NCBI GenBank assembly: GCA_017307755.1
Contig: JAFKGQ010000021.1
Coordinates: forward strand, 103,202-167,201
Length of the DNA stretch: 64,000 nucleotides
Origin: Chitinophagaceae bacterium
GTDB taxonomy: Bacteria > Bacteroidota > Bacteroidia > Chitinophagales > Chitinophagaceae
Reading direction: 5' to 3'
Shown piece by piece: positions 54,653 to 63,854 of the stretch (its first letter is position 1; every line of letters begins with the position of its first letter). The translations under genes and the position numbers were made by a program. Under the pieces are notes generated by a model that was given only the letters and a program-made list of their open reading frames with translations, ran no database searches and had not been told where the DNA came from.

Positions 54653-56249
54653 TTTTGGAACGGATTCGGTAAGATCTGTCGTGGTGGATGCCGGGGATGG
54701 ACAGGAAATAGCATCGGCTGTTTACGCATACCCACGCTGGAAAAGCGGACTGTTTTGTAATGCGTTACGGAACCAGTTCCGGCAGCATCCCCTGGACCAT
54801 ATAGAGGGGCTGGAGAAGACCATCCGGGAATGTCTTGATAAAGCCCCTCCGGGCATCAGAGAAAATGTCATTGCCATCGGCGTGGACACGACAGGGGCGA
54901 CCCCTGTTGCAGTGGACCATACGGGCATGCCTTTGTCGCTGCGGCCGGAATTTGCCGAGGACCCGGACGCTATGTTCATCCTCTGGAAGGATCATACCGC
55001 CGTGGAGGAGATGGATAGGATCAATACCCATGCTCAACGATTTGGAGGGGATTACCTGCGTTATGCGGGTGGCATCTATTCCTCCGAATGGTTCTGGAGC
55101 AAGCTCCTGCACATCCTGACTGTCAATGACCGGGTAAGGAATGCCTGTTCCTCCTGGGTGGAGCACTGTGACTGGATACCCTTCCTGCTCACGGGAGGAC
55201 GGCAAGTTGCGGATATCAAACGATCAGTGTGCGCGGCAGGTCATAAAGCATTGTGGTCGCCGGACTGGGGAGGGCTGCCTCCCGCGGAGTTCTTTTCTTC
55301 CCTGGACCCATTGCTTACGCCCTATTCTAATCTTTTTGCTACTACTTTCACGGCGGACAAGGCGGCGGGCAGATTGTGCGCCGTGTGGGCTGAGAAACTG
55401 GGTCTGCACACCGATGTCATTGTCAGTGTCGGCGCCCTCGATGCACATATGGGTGCGGTAGGAGGACAGATCGAGCCCTATTACCTGAGCAAGATCATCG
55501 GTACCTCCACCTGCGACATGCTTGTCGCTCCACCACAGGAGGTCGAAGGAAAATTTGTTCCCGGTATTTGCGGGATCGTTCCCGGCTCTATCATCCCGGG
55601 GCTCATAGGGATGGAAGCCGGACAGTCTGCATTTGGCGATATTTTTGCCTGGTTTCGCGATCTGTTGGCATGGCCGGTGAGGGCGTTGGGGTTGAGCGGG
55701 GAGGTTACAGACTCACTTATTGCGGAGCTGGCTGCGCACGCCATGCGCTTACCATTGGATGACAGTCATGAACTGAGTATCGACTGGTTCAACGGCCGGC
55801 GCACACCGGATGCAAATCCTCATTTAAAAGGCGCCATTACGGGATTGTCATTGGGGAGCGACGCCCCACGTATCTTCCGCAGCCTGGCTGAAGCCGCATG
55901 TTTTGGTTCCTATGCCATCATCGGGCGTTTTGTGGAAAAGGGTATCCCCGTCCGTGGATTGATCGGTGTAGGAGGCGTTGCCCAAAAATCACCTTTTATC
56001 ATGCAGATGCTTGCCGATATCACCGGGATCCCCATCCGCGTAAACCGCGCCGAGCAGATCTGCGCACTGGGCGCCGCCATGTTTGCCGCAACCGCGGCCG
56101 GGGTCTATGACAACGTTGAACAGGCTATGACGCACATGGGGCAAGGTTTTGACAAAGAATATGTGCCCGACAGAGAAAAGCATGCTTACTATAAGCAGCG
56201 TTTTGAACGGTACAAGACCATTGCCGCGACATTGGAGCAGCTTACATGA
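54621..56249 (+). CDS. FGGY kinase of the AraB (ribulokinase) type
   Basis: The 542-residue protein resembles AraB along its length: IGVDFGTDSVRSVVVD (8-23), YPRWKSGLFCNALRNQFRQHP, FAEDPDAMFILWKDHTAVEE, GGIYSSEWFWSKLLHI, IGTSTCDMLVA and DWFNGRRTPDANPHLKGAI. AraB phosphorylates the terminal hydroxyl of 2-ketopentoses, including D-ribulose. It is not of the fuculokinase (FucK) type. The start must lie at 54621 because the nucleotide-binding motif begins eight residues in, so the 32-base overlap with fucP is real. With FucI it would make D-ribulose-5-phosphate from D-arabinose. Confidence 0.88.
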   Translation: MTNRRYCIGVDFGTDSVRSVVVDAGDGQEIASAVYAYPRWKSGLFCNALRNQFRQHPLDHIEGLEKTIRECLDKAPPGIRENVIAIGVDTTGATPVAVDHTGMPLSLRPEFAEDPDAMFILWKDHTAVEEMDRINTHAQRFGGDYLRYAGGIYSSEWFWSKLLHILTVNDRVRNACSSWVEHCDWIPFLLTGGRQVADIKRSVCAAGHKALWSPDWGGLPPAEFFSSLDPLLTPYSNLFATTFTADKAAGRLCAVWAEKLGLHTDVIVSVGALDAHMGAVGGQIEPYYLSKIIGTSTCDMLVAPPQEVEGKFVPGICGIVPGSIIPGLIGMEAGQSAFGDIFAWFRDLLAWPVRALGLSGEVTDSLIAELAAHAMRLPLDDSHELSIDWFNGRRTPDANPHLKGAITGLSLGSDAPRIFRSLAEAACFGSYAIIGRFVEKGIPVRGLIGVGGVAQKSPFIMQMLADITGIPIRVNRAEQICALGAAMFAATAAGVYDNVEQAMTHMGQGFDKEYVPDREKHAYYKQRFERYKTIAATLEQLT

Positions 56250-56266
56250 TATAAACCGGTGTGACC

Positions 56267-56836
56267 ATGGATCTGAGATTAAATAATAAAGTTGTCATCG
56301 TTACGGGAGGCTTCAGCTCCATCGGGAAAGCGATCTCCATCAAGCTGTGCGAGGAAGGCGCCATCCCCTGTATCCTGGACAGCGATGCAACGGCGCTCAG
56401 GGCATTTGCAAATGAGATGGACAAAAAAGGTTATGAGGTCTTTGCCGGACAGACGGGGCTGGACTCAGGCCGTGTTATAAAGGAGATCATATCAAGGTAC
56501 CGGCGGATTAATGGGGTGGTGAATGTCGCGGGACATTATTCAGTGGTAGGCCTGGCCATCCCCTCGCTGAAGGAATCAACAGGAGCGATAGTAAATATTT
56601 GTTCGGAGGATGAGGATGATCCGGCGGACTTTGTCCCTGTGAACGGACTACGGCAGGAGATGACTATCCGATGGGCAACTGCTTTTTCTGTTTTGGGTAT
56701 CCGGGTGAATGGCATAGTCGTCCAGCACTGTCATACATGGCAGGATGAATCGGAGGAGATAGCCAATATGGTCCTGTTCCTTCTGTCGCAAAAATCCAGA
56801 TTGGTAAATGGAGAATTGGTACACGTGGACGGCTAA
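56267..56836 (+). CDS. degenerate short-chain dehydrogenase/reductase
   Basis: I choose the ATG at 56267 over a GTG at 56261; the product has 189 residues against about 250 for the family. The cofactor motif TGGFSSIG (13-20) and VNVAG (85-89) are present, but only about 20 residues separate VNVAG from IVNICS (108-113), where about 45 are usual, and the catalytic YxxxK is missing (the region reads VPVNGLRQEM). It may be a relic or a non-catalytic nucleotide-binding protein. Its TAA shares two bases with the TAG of the convergent sigma gene. Confidence 0.7.
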   Translation: MDLRLNNKVVIVTGGFSSIGKAISIKLCEEGAIPCILDSDATALRAFANEMDKKGYEVFAGQTGLDSGRVIKEIISRYRRINGVVNVAGHYSVVGLAIPSLKESTGAIVNICSEDEDDPADFVPVNGLRQEMTIRWATAFSVLGIRVNGIVVQHCHTWQDESEEIANMVLFLLSQKSRLVNGELVHVDG

Positions 56837-57384
56837 GTCCTGCTTCTTATCGTTTGTCTAAGCAGCTTCAGCGCATAGGTGATCTGGTTTTCGACGGTGC
56901 GCTTGGAAATATTAAGATGATGGGCTATTTCATCGTTGGATAGATGATCCCGTCTGCTCATGAGAAATATTTCCCTGCAACGGTTGGGGAGCTGGGTGAG
57001 ATATTCTTTTATCGCGGCTGTCAGATCTGTTTCCGCCTGCCTTCCTTCGTATTCATCGCGATACGCTGTTCTATCAAATTTTTCATAATCGGGGACCAGG
57101 ACAATGGGAGACTTCGCCGCCCGCATCCTGTTATAATATTGATAACGGATAGCCGTCAATAAGAAATGCGGGAATGAATCTATGTGCAGCTGGCTTCTCC
57201 TTTTCCAAATGTTTAAAAATACGTCGTGTGTAATTTCTTTGCTCGCTTCCTGGTCCCTGGTAAGCGAATATGCCGTTTTGTAAAGAAGCCGCCAATATTT
57301 ATCAAACAGCAAATTGAATGCCCGCGCATCATCCTGCCGGATGGATGCCCATAATTCCATGTCGTTTTGGTCAGGCAGTGGCAT
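56833..57384 (-). CDS. ECF RNA polymerase sigma factor
   Basis: The 183-residue protein has region 2 (FDKYWRLLYKTAYSLTRDQEASKEITHDVFLNIWKRRSQL, about 27-67) and region 4 (LPNRCREIFLMSRRDHLSNDEIAHHLNISKRTVENQITYALKLL). It belongs to the Bacteroidota ECF group that serves glycan loci with FecR and STN-SusC partners, which lie on the opposite strand from 57523. Its 3' end meets the SDR gene with three shared bases, so no room is left for a terminator. Confidence 0.93.
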   Translation of the reverse strand: MPLPDQNDMELWASIRQDDARAFNLLFDKYWRLLYKTAYSLTRDQEASKEITHDVFLNIWKRRSQLHIDSFPHFLLTAIRYQYYNRMRAAKSPIVLVPDYEKFDRTAYRDEYEGRQAETDLTAAIKEYLTQLPNRCREIFLMSRRDHLSNDEIAHHLNISKRTVENQITYALKLLRQTIRSRT

Positions 57385-57522
57385 ACAATCGAATACTATA
57401 TGATAAAGCTATGCCATCTATTTCGTATGGAAAAACAAAAATGGCCCTGGTAAATATTTTTTGAAAAAGTATGTGTGTGATAGCTTGCTTACTACACTAT
57501 ACCTGTATAAGCCTTCTGTGTA
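57385..57522. other. divergent promoter region of sigma and FecR genes
   Basis: This 138-base A/T-rich gap must hold promoters for both directions. No exact TAnnTTTG is present; TAGCTTTA on the minus strand (about 57403) is one mismatch away. The TAGGGG-N16-GTTTTA element of the other sigma module is absent, so the two ECF systems probably read different promoters. Confidence 0.4.
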
Positions 57523-58671
57523 ATGGACCAGGAAGAATATCTTAAGCTAGCTGAGAAGTATATGTCCGGCGGGTGTACCCCGGAAGAAGAAGCGCTGCTG
57601 AAGGCTTATGAAGACCATATCCGGTTGTCGGATGAGGATTGGGACCCGGCCGGCGGTGAACCGGGTGAGATATATAATGAATTGAAAAGTAGACTTGACA
57701 ATTCGGTAAGCCGGGACGTCCGGCCGGTGAGGAGTGTTTATTTTTGGATGAAAATCGCAGCCGTACTGCTCATCTTTTTGGGTGCGAATGTCCTGATCAA
57801 AAAGATGGTGTCTGTGCGTCCGGCCCGGCAAGAGACTTTTTCTAAACCTCCCGTTGCATCAATCGTCCCAGGTGGGAACAACGCTTATCTGACGCTGTCG
57901 GACGGGGTGAAAATACCGTTGAATGACAGACAGAATGGGACGGTCACCACCGAGCAGGGGATTAACATCGATAAAACCCGGGATGGCCTGCTGGTATATC
58001 ATGCCGGAGAAGGAAATGAAGCGACGGGAAGCAATCATTATAATACGATCACTACCCCAGCGGGAGGGCAATATCAGGTGGTGTTGTCTGATAGCACCAG
58101 GGTATGGCTTAATGCCGGGTCTTCCCTAAAATTCCCGGTCCTTTTTGATCAGCAGTCCAGGCAGGTGGAAGTGACCGGAGAAGCCTATTTTGAAGTATCA
58201 GGAGATAAAAAGCGCCCCTTCATAGTCAAAACAGACAAATCTGAAATAGTTGTTCTTGGCACACATTTCAATGTATCGGCTTATCAGGATGATCCGGTGA
58301 CCACGACTACGCTGCTGGAAGGTGCGGTCAACGTGAAGCACGGCGCAGTATCCGCCATCCTTAAACCCGGACAAAAGAGTTCTGTGACGGCAGATGATCC
58401 CCGCATTACCGTTGAAAAAGCCGATATACAAGCTGCTGTTGCCTGGAAGAACGGTCTTTTCATTTTCCGGGATGAAAATATTGTCAGTGTAATGAAGAAA
58501 GTAGCCCGCTGGTACAATGTGGAGGTAGATTACCGTGGAGATGTGAAAAACAAGTCTTTTGGAGGTACAGTCTCCCGATTCCAGAATATCACTGAATTCC
58601 TCGATATCCTCGAACTGGCCGGTGAGATCCAATACAAGATTGAAGGCAGGAAGGTGATCATTGGAAAATAA
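57523..58671 (+). CDS. FecR-family anti-sigma factor
   Basis: The 382-residue protein has a cytoplasmic N-terminus of about 80 residues, one membrane helix (VYFWMKIAAVLLIFLGANVLI), and a FecR domain (TPAGGQYQVVLSDSTRVWLNAGSSLKFPVLF, VTGEAYFEVS, VLGTHFNVSAY), then a DUF4974-type end (FIFRDENIVSVMKKVARWYNVEV). It is longer between helix and FecR domain than the one at 32850. It probably controls the sigma factor encoded divergently at 57384 and receives its signal from the next gene product. Confidence 0.94.
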   Translation: MDQEEYLKLAEKYMSGGCTPEEEALLKAYEDHIRLSDEDWDPAGGEPGEIYNELKSRLDNSVSRDVRPVRSVYFWMKIAAVLLIFLGANVLIKKMVSVRPARQETFSKPPVASIVPGGNNAYLTLSDGVKIPLNDRQNGTVTTEQGINIDKTRDGLLVYHAGEGNEATGSNHYNTITTPAGGQYQVVLSDSTRVWLNAGSSLKFPVLFDQQSRQVEVTGEAYFEVSGDKKRPFIVKTDKSEIVVLGTHFNVSAYQDDPVTTTTLLEGAVNVKHGAVSAILKPGQKSSVTADDPRITVEKADIQAAVAWKNGLFIFRDENIVSVMKKVARWYNVEVDYRGDVKNKSFGGTVSRFQNITEFLDILELAGEIQYKIEGRKVIIGK

Positions 58672-58684
58672 TACAAAAACTAAT

Positions 58685-61600
58685 ATGCTATCTGGTTCCA
58701 TCAAAAAGCTGGCTTGCTGGCTATTGCTTGCCGCCATGCTGCCTATTCTCTCTACAGCACAGAAGATCTCACTGCAAAAAACGAGTGCCACGCTGCTCGA
58801 AGCGCTCGATGATATCAGGGGACAAAGCGGCTATAATATTTTTTATGATGCTGAATTGATCAAAAACGCGAAGCCCGTCACCGTGAACGTGCACAATAGT
58901 TCTATCGAGGATGCCTTGCGGCAGTGTTTTACCGGTCAGCCCTTCAACTATAGGATCAAACAGCATACTATTGTTATTACCCCAAAAAAGGCGGATGGGG
59001 ATACAAGAATCGCTACATTCAGGGTGACGGGTAGAGTAGTCGACGAGCAAAAAAAACCATTGACCGGAGTCGCTGTACAGGTCAAAAATTCACAGATAGG
59101 AACCTTGACCGACTCAACAGGCAGTTACGCTATCAACATTCCTGACCGCGGCAATTATCTTATATTCTCTTTTGTTGGATTTGTACCCCAGGAAATAGCT
59201 GCTGAAAGGCCGGAAATAAATATCACACTTGTACTCAGACCATCGAAACTGGATGAAATAGTAGTAGTAGGTTACGGCGCACAACGCAAAAGCGATGTCA
59301 CAGGCGCCATTTCGATCGTCAGCGGATCACAGACTGTCAACCAGCCGGCAAGGGATGTGGCGACATTGCTGCAGGGAAGAGCCGCCGGCGTAGAGGTGAT
59401 CTCTAATACCGGCAATCCGCAAGGTAGTACCAGTATCTACATCCGCGGCGCCAGTTCGCTGAATAACCCCACCCCCCTGTATGTTGTCGACGGTGTCCCG
59501 CAGGGAAATACAAGCTACACCTTCAATACACAGGATATTGCCTCGATAGAGGTGCTCAAAGACGCCAGCGCCTCGTCCATATATGGCGCGGCTGCCGCCG
59601 GCGGGGTGGTGCTGATAACAACCAAAAGAGGCGCTAAGAACAGGAAGCCTGTGATCACATTCAACGGATATACCGGTGTCACCAAGCCTGTCATAAACAA
59701 ATTGTTGAACAGAGATCAATATGTCATGGCCAAGGCGAATATCGGTAGCGATATCACTAACGGAAACCCTGTCAGTAAATTGCCGAATACAAACTGGCTC
59801 GGCGCCTATTATAAAAACGGGAGCATCCAGAATTACGATCTCTCGATGGGCGGCGGCAGCGAAAACTCCAATTATTATGTATCGGGCAACTATAGCTATC
59901 AGACCGGCAATGTCATTGAAAATTATTTTAAAAAATTCGCCGTTAGGATCAACTCAGACCACAATCTGGGCAAGATCTTCAAAATTGGCGAGTCTGTGCT
60001 TATCTGGAATACCTTCGACAGGCCAACGGTCAGCGGAGGTATATTTCCCTACAGGTCCAGACCGGACATGCTTATCTATGACTCGACCAATGTCGCAGGA
60101 GGAGGATGGGGTAAGGCGCCTGCCGGCTTCGGTGGACCGAACTATGTTGGTTTGGAAAGATCGACCCGGTATAATAATGATAATTCCGGTGTAGAGGGTA
60201 ATATTTACGCCCAATTACAGGTGGTCAGGGGCTTGGATGCAAGGGTGGTGTTGGGGTACAATAATATAAGCTTCAACTCTACTCAGTATACGGGAGCTTA
60301 TGATTTTGGTCCTGTAAAAAATGCAGACCCCACTCTGTATAAAGCCACCAACAATACAAAGAATATATCTTTGTCCTATACGCTGAATTATAACTGGACA
60401 CTTCAAAAACACAGCGTTAAGGCGCTGGCAGGTTTTGAACAAAGAGTAGTCAAGTCTTCATCCCTCAACGGCACTGCCGACAGCCTGGCGCTTCCCAATG
60501 CCACCAGTTTCTTTGTTACCAGCAATGCCAATCAGTACGTGGGCGGAGGACTGGATTACGGGCTTATCAAATCCTGGTTTGGCAGGTTGAACTATGTTTA
60601 TGATAACAAGTATATCGCTGAGGTTTCAGTCAGACGCGACGGCGACTTTTACCATTTTGGTCCCAAAAACCAGTACGGCACCTTTCCGGCAGCTTCCGCA
60701 GCATGGAGAATAGGGGAGGAGTCCTTTATAAAAGATAACCTCAGATTTATCAATGACCTGAAATTGAGAGGCAGCTACGGTGTGATCGGCAACAACAATA
60801 TACCACCCTATCTATTCCTGTCCACTTTTAGCGGAGGCGGTGTGAATACCGGTTATTCATTCTCCAATGACGGCAGCAAGTCCCTTTCCTTTGGTATCAA
60901 TCGCCTGCCCAATGCGGGTATAAAATGGGAGTCTACCCACGAGACGGACATCGGCATCGATCTGGTGATGTTGAGATCCTCATTGACCATTTCCGCGGAC
61001 TACTACAATAAATTTACAGACGGCGTGCTGTATAATGTGTCCCTGCCGGCCTCATCAGGCATTGCCAGCTCGTTTGTGGCAAACATAGGCAAGATCCGGA
61101 ACAGAGGTTTTGAGCTTCTTGTCAATTATAAGAACAATATCGGCGACCTTCAATATGATGTCACGGTGACAGGCGCGTTTAACCGCAACCGGATCATGCA
61201 GCTGGCAGCCACCGGCAATAGCCCGGTGTATGCGGGTGACAATAATCTGAACCCCGGGGGAACATATGGTATCTCGGCAAGTCAGTCTATCAGCAGGAGC
61301 CAGGTAGGAGGATCGCTGGGCGAGTTTTACGGGTTGCTGGCCACGGGGGTTTACAAAACCGACGCCGAAGCAGCCAACGGACCGACGATCAATGGCGTTA
61401 AACCCAGGGCGGGCGACCTTATATTTAAAGACCTTGACCATAACGGGGTGATCGATAATAATGATTATACCTCCACGGGAAACCCCAACCCCAGGTTTAA
61501 CTATGGTATCACACTCAACCTCCGGTATAAATGGATTGACGTAGCCGCACTTTTCCAGGGCGTTTCCGGGGTAGAGATTTACAACGGCCGTCAGCCCTAT

Positions 61601-62017
61601 AACCAATATCTGTTCAGTGACGGGAATACCACCGCCGACATCTTTTCAACTTCGTTCTTTGGAGCAAACGGCGTTACGGGTCAGCCCAGGGTCGTGGTCA
61701 AAGACAATGCCGGCAATTATGCACAGGACCCGTATGGCAACTATTCCCATGTCTCCTCTTGGTGGGTGCAGAACGGGGCATATTTGAAACTGCAGAACCT
61801 TCAAATAGGGTTTAATTTCCCCAAAACATGGTTGTCCCTTATCAAAGCATCTTCAGCCAGGCTATTTATCATGAGCAGCAATTTATTTACGATAACAAAG
61901 TATAAGGGGCTCGATCCACAGGTACAGGCATTGGATGTCAAATACAGAGGCATTGACCGGCCTGCGGATTATCCTCATAACAGGATGTATGCCATCGGGC
62001 TGAATTGCTCGCTTTGA
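58685..62017 (+). CDS. SusC-like TonB-dependent transporter with STN signalling domain
   Basis: I choose the ATG at 58685 (1110 residues); a TTG at 58661 overlaps the FecR gene and adds eight residues before the signal peptide. After the signal peptide (ILSTAQ) comes an STN domain (about 28-100, LLEALDDIRGQSGYNIFYDAEL), a carboxypeptidase-like domain, EIVVVGYGAQRKSDVTGAISIV, a plug with IASIEVLKDASASSIYGAAAAGGVVLITT and a barrel ending IGLNCSL. The STN domain marks it as both importer and signal source for FecR. Its SusD follows after 40 bases. Confidence 0.95.
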   Translation: MLSGSIKKLACWLLLAAMLPILSTAQKISLQKTSATLLEALDDIRGQSGYNIFYDAELIKNAKPVTVNVHNSSIEDALRQCFTGQPFNYRIKQHTIVITPKKADGDTRIATFRVTGRVVDEQKKPLTGVAVQVKNSQIGTLTDSTGSYAINIPDRGNYLIFSFVGFVPQEIAAERPEINITLVLRPSKLDEIVVVGYGAQRKSDVTGAISIVSGSQTVNQPARDVATLLQGRAAGVEVISNTGNPQGSTSIYIRGASSLNNPTPLYVVDGVPQGNTSYTFNTQDIASIEVLKDASASSIYGAAAAGGVVLITTKRGAKNRKPVITFNGYTGVTKPVINKLLNRDQYVMAKANIGSDITNGNPVSKLPNTNWLGAYYKNGSIQNYDLSMGGGSENSNYYVSGNYSYQTGNVIENYFKKFAVRINSDHNLGKIFKIGESVLIWNTFDRPTVSGGIFPYRSRPDMLIYDSTNVAGGGWGKAPAGFGGPNYVGLERSTRYNNDNSGVEGNIYAQLQVVRGLDARVVLGYNNISFNSTQYTGAYDFGPVKNADPTLYKATNNTKNISLSYTLNYNWTLQKHSVKALAGFEQRVVKSSSLNGTADSLALPNATSFFVTSNANQYVGGGLDYGLIKSWFGRLNYVYDNKYIAEVSVRRDGDFYHFGPKNQYGTFPAASAAWRIGEESFIKDNLRFINDLKLRGSYGVIGNNNIPPYLFLSTFSGGGVNTGYSFSNDGSKSLSFGINRLPNAGIKWESTHETDIGIDLVMLRSSLTISADYYNKFTDGVLYNVSLPASSGIASSFVANIGKIRNRGFELLVNYKNNIGDLQYDVTVTGAFNRNRIMQLAATGNSPVYAGDNNLNPGGTYGISASQSISRSQVGGSLGEFYGLLATGVYKTDAEAANGPTINGVKPRAGDLIFKDLDHNGVIDNNDYTSTGNPNPRFNYGITLNLRYKWIDVAALFQGVSGVEIYNGRQPYNQYLFSDGNTTADIFSTSFFGANGVTGQPRVVVKDNAGNYAQDPYGNYSHVSSWWVQNGAYLKLQNLQIGFNFPKTWLSLIKASSARLFIMSSNLFTITKYKGLDPQVQALDVKYRGIDRPADYPHNRMYAIGLNCSL

Positions 62018-62057
62018 TCGTGCGGATATACAGTAACAAAATTAAAATTGAACACAA

Positions 62058-63854
62058 ATGAGATCCCGACCATATATTTTTTTATATACCGGAATTGCTG
62101 TCTTCATGCTAAGTATCAGTGCATGTAAAAAAGATATTAAAGATGTGACGGACCCGAACTCGTATAATTCTGCCAATTTTCCGCAAACTCCAGCCCAGCT
62201 GAAATCTGTCCTGGGTGGAATATATGCGCAGCTCAGGGACCAGTCCCTTTGGGGAACAAATCTGAACGCGAAGATGATATTTCCCATGGATCATACCATC
62301 GACCTGGGATATCTGGGAGATGCCGGATGGAGCCAGCTCTGCCAGAATTCCTATGCCAACAGCTCCTACGCGGGGTCGTTGTGGGCCGGTCTATACATAG
62401 GGGTACAGCGCGCCAATACTTTCCTGGCAAGTCTGGACAATTATAAGAAAAAGTATGCCGCCGCTGCCGAGGCCACCGAGCTTTCCTATGAAGAAGGGGA
62501 AGCCCGTTTTTTGAGGGCCCTGTATTATTTCTATCTGGTCAATATCTACGGCCAGTCTAACCTTCAAAACGGCGGCAGCGGGGACCTGCTCGGCGTACCC
62601 CTTGTGACTACTGTGGCGGCGAGTCTGCAGGGGTCTTATGTAAAACAAAACACCATCCGCCAGGTGTGGGATTTTATCATCAGCGAGCTGATCACGGCAG
62701 ATACAAAATTGCAAAAACATTCCTGGGATGCGCCGAATATCAGCAGGGTCCCCGGATGGGCGCCCAATGCTTTGCTGGGGAAAGCGTACCTGTTTTCCGG
62801 AGACTACGCCAATGCCAAAAAAGTACTAAAGGATGTCATCGACAACAGCGGCCACACCCTGATGTCTTTTGATATTTATAAAAATATGTTCAACGGGGCA
62901 AACAAATTCAATAATGAGTCCTTTTTCGAGATCAACAACCAACTGGACGTGTCCGGCTTTGGCGTGTATTGGGGGCCGAACATTACCAGCAGCGCGGGTT
63001 TGATCTATTCCCCGACATTGATGAATATAAATGATACCACTGCCGTTGCAAATGGGTACGGCAATGAATTTCTCCATGATAAGAACCTTGCCCGTTTTGG
63101 GTTTAACCTGCCAATCTGGAATATGACACCCAATCCGAATTTCAATCCCGGTAAACCGGACGGACCATATAATGTGCGCAATATCTGTGATCCGAACTAC
63201 GTATCCCTTTCCCAGGCCCTTAGAAGCTCGCAATCCGTAGACCCAAGATTATATGTGTCCGCCCTGCAACCATGGGTCGACACGATTGCCACCGACTCCG
63301 CATCAAAGTCTGTGAGAAGGGTCGTACTTCGCGCCAAAGAGATACCCAATAATCTGAAGCTTCAGTATTATGGGTGGAGTCTGCGTAAATATGCGCCTCT
63401 CGAACATAATATTATTAACCTAAAAGGATCCGACCTGGCCAGTTTTTATATACTCCGGCTGGCTGATATCTACCTGCTCTATGCGGAAGCCTGCGCGCAG
63501 ACTTCCGATGATGCAACGGCGTTGGAGTATGTCAATAAAGTGCATCGCAGAGCATATGGCTATGGCCCCGACGCCTCTTCCCCCTTGGATTATAAAAGCC
63601 TCTCCGATGCCACAAGGGCGAATGATCCTGTGCTGGGCAATAACCCTTTGCGATATGAGCGCTGGGCGGAGCTTTTTGGAGAGGGCGGGTGGTGGTTTGA
63701 TGTCGTGCGATGGAAGATCGGGGATAAAGAAGCGGCATATTATCAGAAGACCATTCCCGGGACCATCAACTGGACCAATACTTCTTATTACTTTCCGATA
63801 CCCACCAATGAGCTCAATAACAACCCGAGTATGAAGCAAAACAACGGGTACTGA
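62058..63854 (+). CDS. SusD/RagB-like glycan-binding lipoprotein
   Basis: This 598-residue lipoprotein has lipobox LSISAC (Cys23) followed by KKDIKD. Characteristic SusD segments are YEEGEARFLRALYYFYLVNIYGQSNLQ, APNALLGKAYLFSGDYANAKKVLKDVI, LRLADIYLLYAEACAQ and RYERWAELFGEGGWWFDVVRWK, ending YYFPIPTNELNNNP. It is longer than the other three SusD proteins here, with an insertion between about 290 and 400. It is the surface partner of the STN-SusC. No enzyme gene of this locus lies within the window. Confidence 0.95.
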   Translation: MRSRPYIFLYTGIAVFMLSISACKKDIKDVTDPNSYNSANFPQTPAQLKSVLGGIYAQLRDQSLWGTNLNAKMIFPMDHTIDLGYLGDAGWSQLCQNSYANSSYAGSLWAGLYIGVQRANTFLASLDNYKKKYAAAAEATELSYEEGEARFLRALYYFYLVNIYGQSNLQNGGSGDLLGVPLVTTVAASLQGSYVKQNTIRQVWDFIISELITADTKLQKHSWDAPNISRVPGWAPNALLGKAYLFSGDYANAKKVLKDVIDNSGHTLMSFDIYKNMFNGANKFNNESFFEINNQLDVSGFGVYWGPNITSSAGLIYSPTLMNINDTTAVANGYGNEFLHDKNLARFGFNLPIWNMTPNPNFNPGKPDGPYNVRNICDPNYVSLSQALRSSQSVDPRLYVSALQPWVDTIATDSASKSVRRVVLRAKEIPNNLKLQYYGWSLRKYAPLEHNIINLKGSDLASFYILRLADIYLLYAEACAQTSDDATALEYVNKVHRRAYGYGPDASSPLDYKSLSDATRANDPVLGNNPLRYERWAELFGEGGWWFDVVRWKIGDKEAAYYQKTIPGTINWTNTSYYFPIPTNELNNNPSMKQNNGY

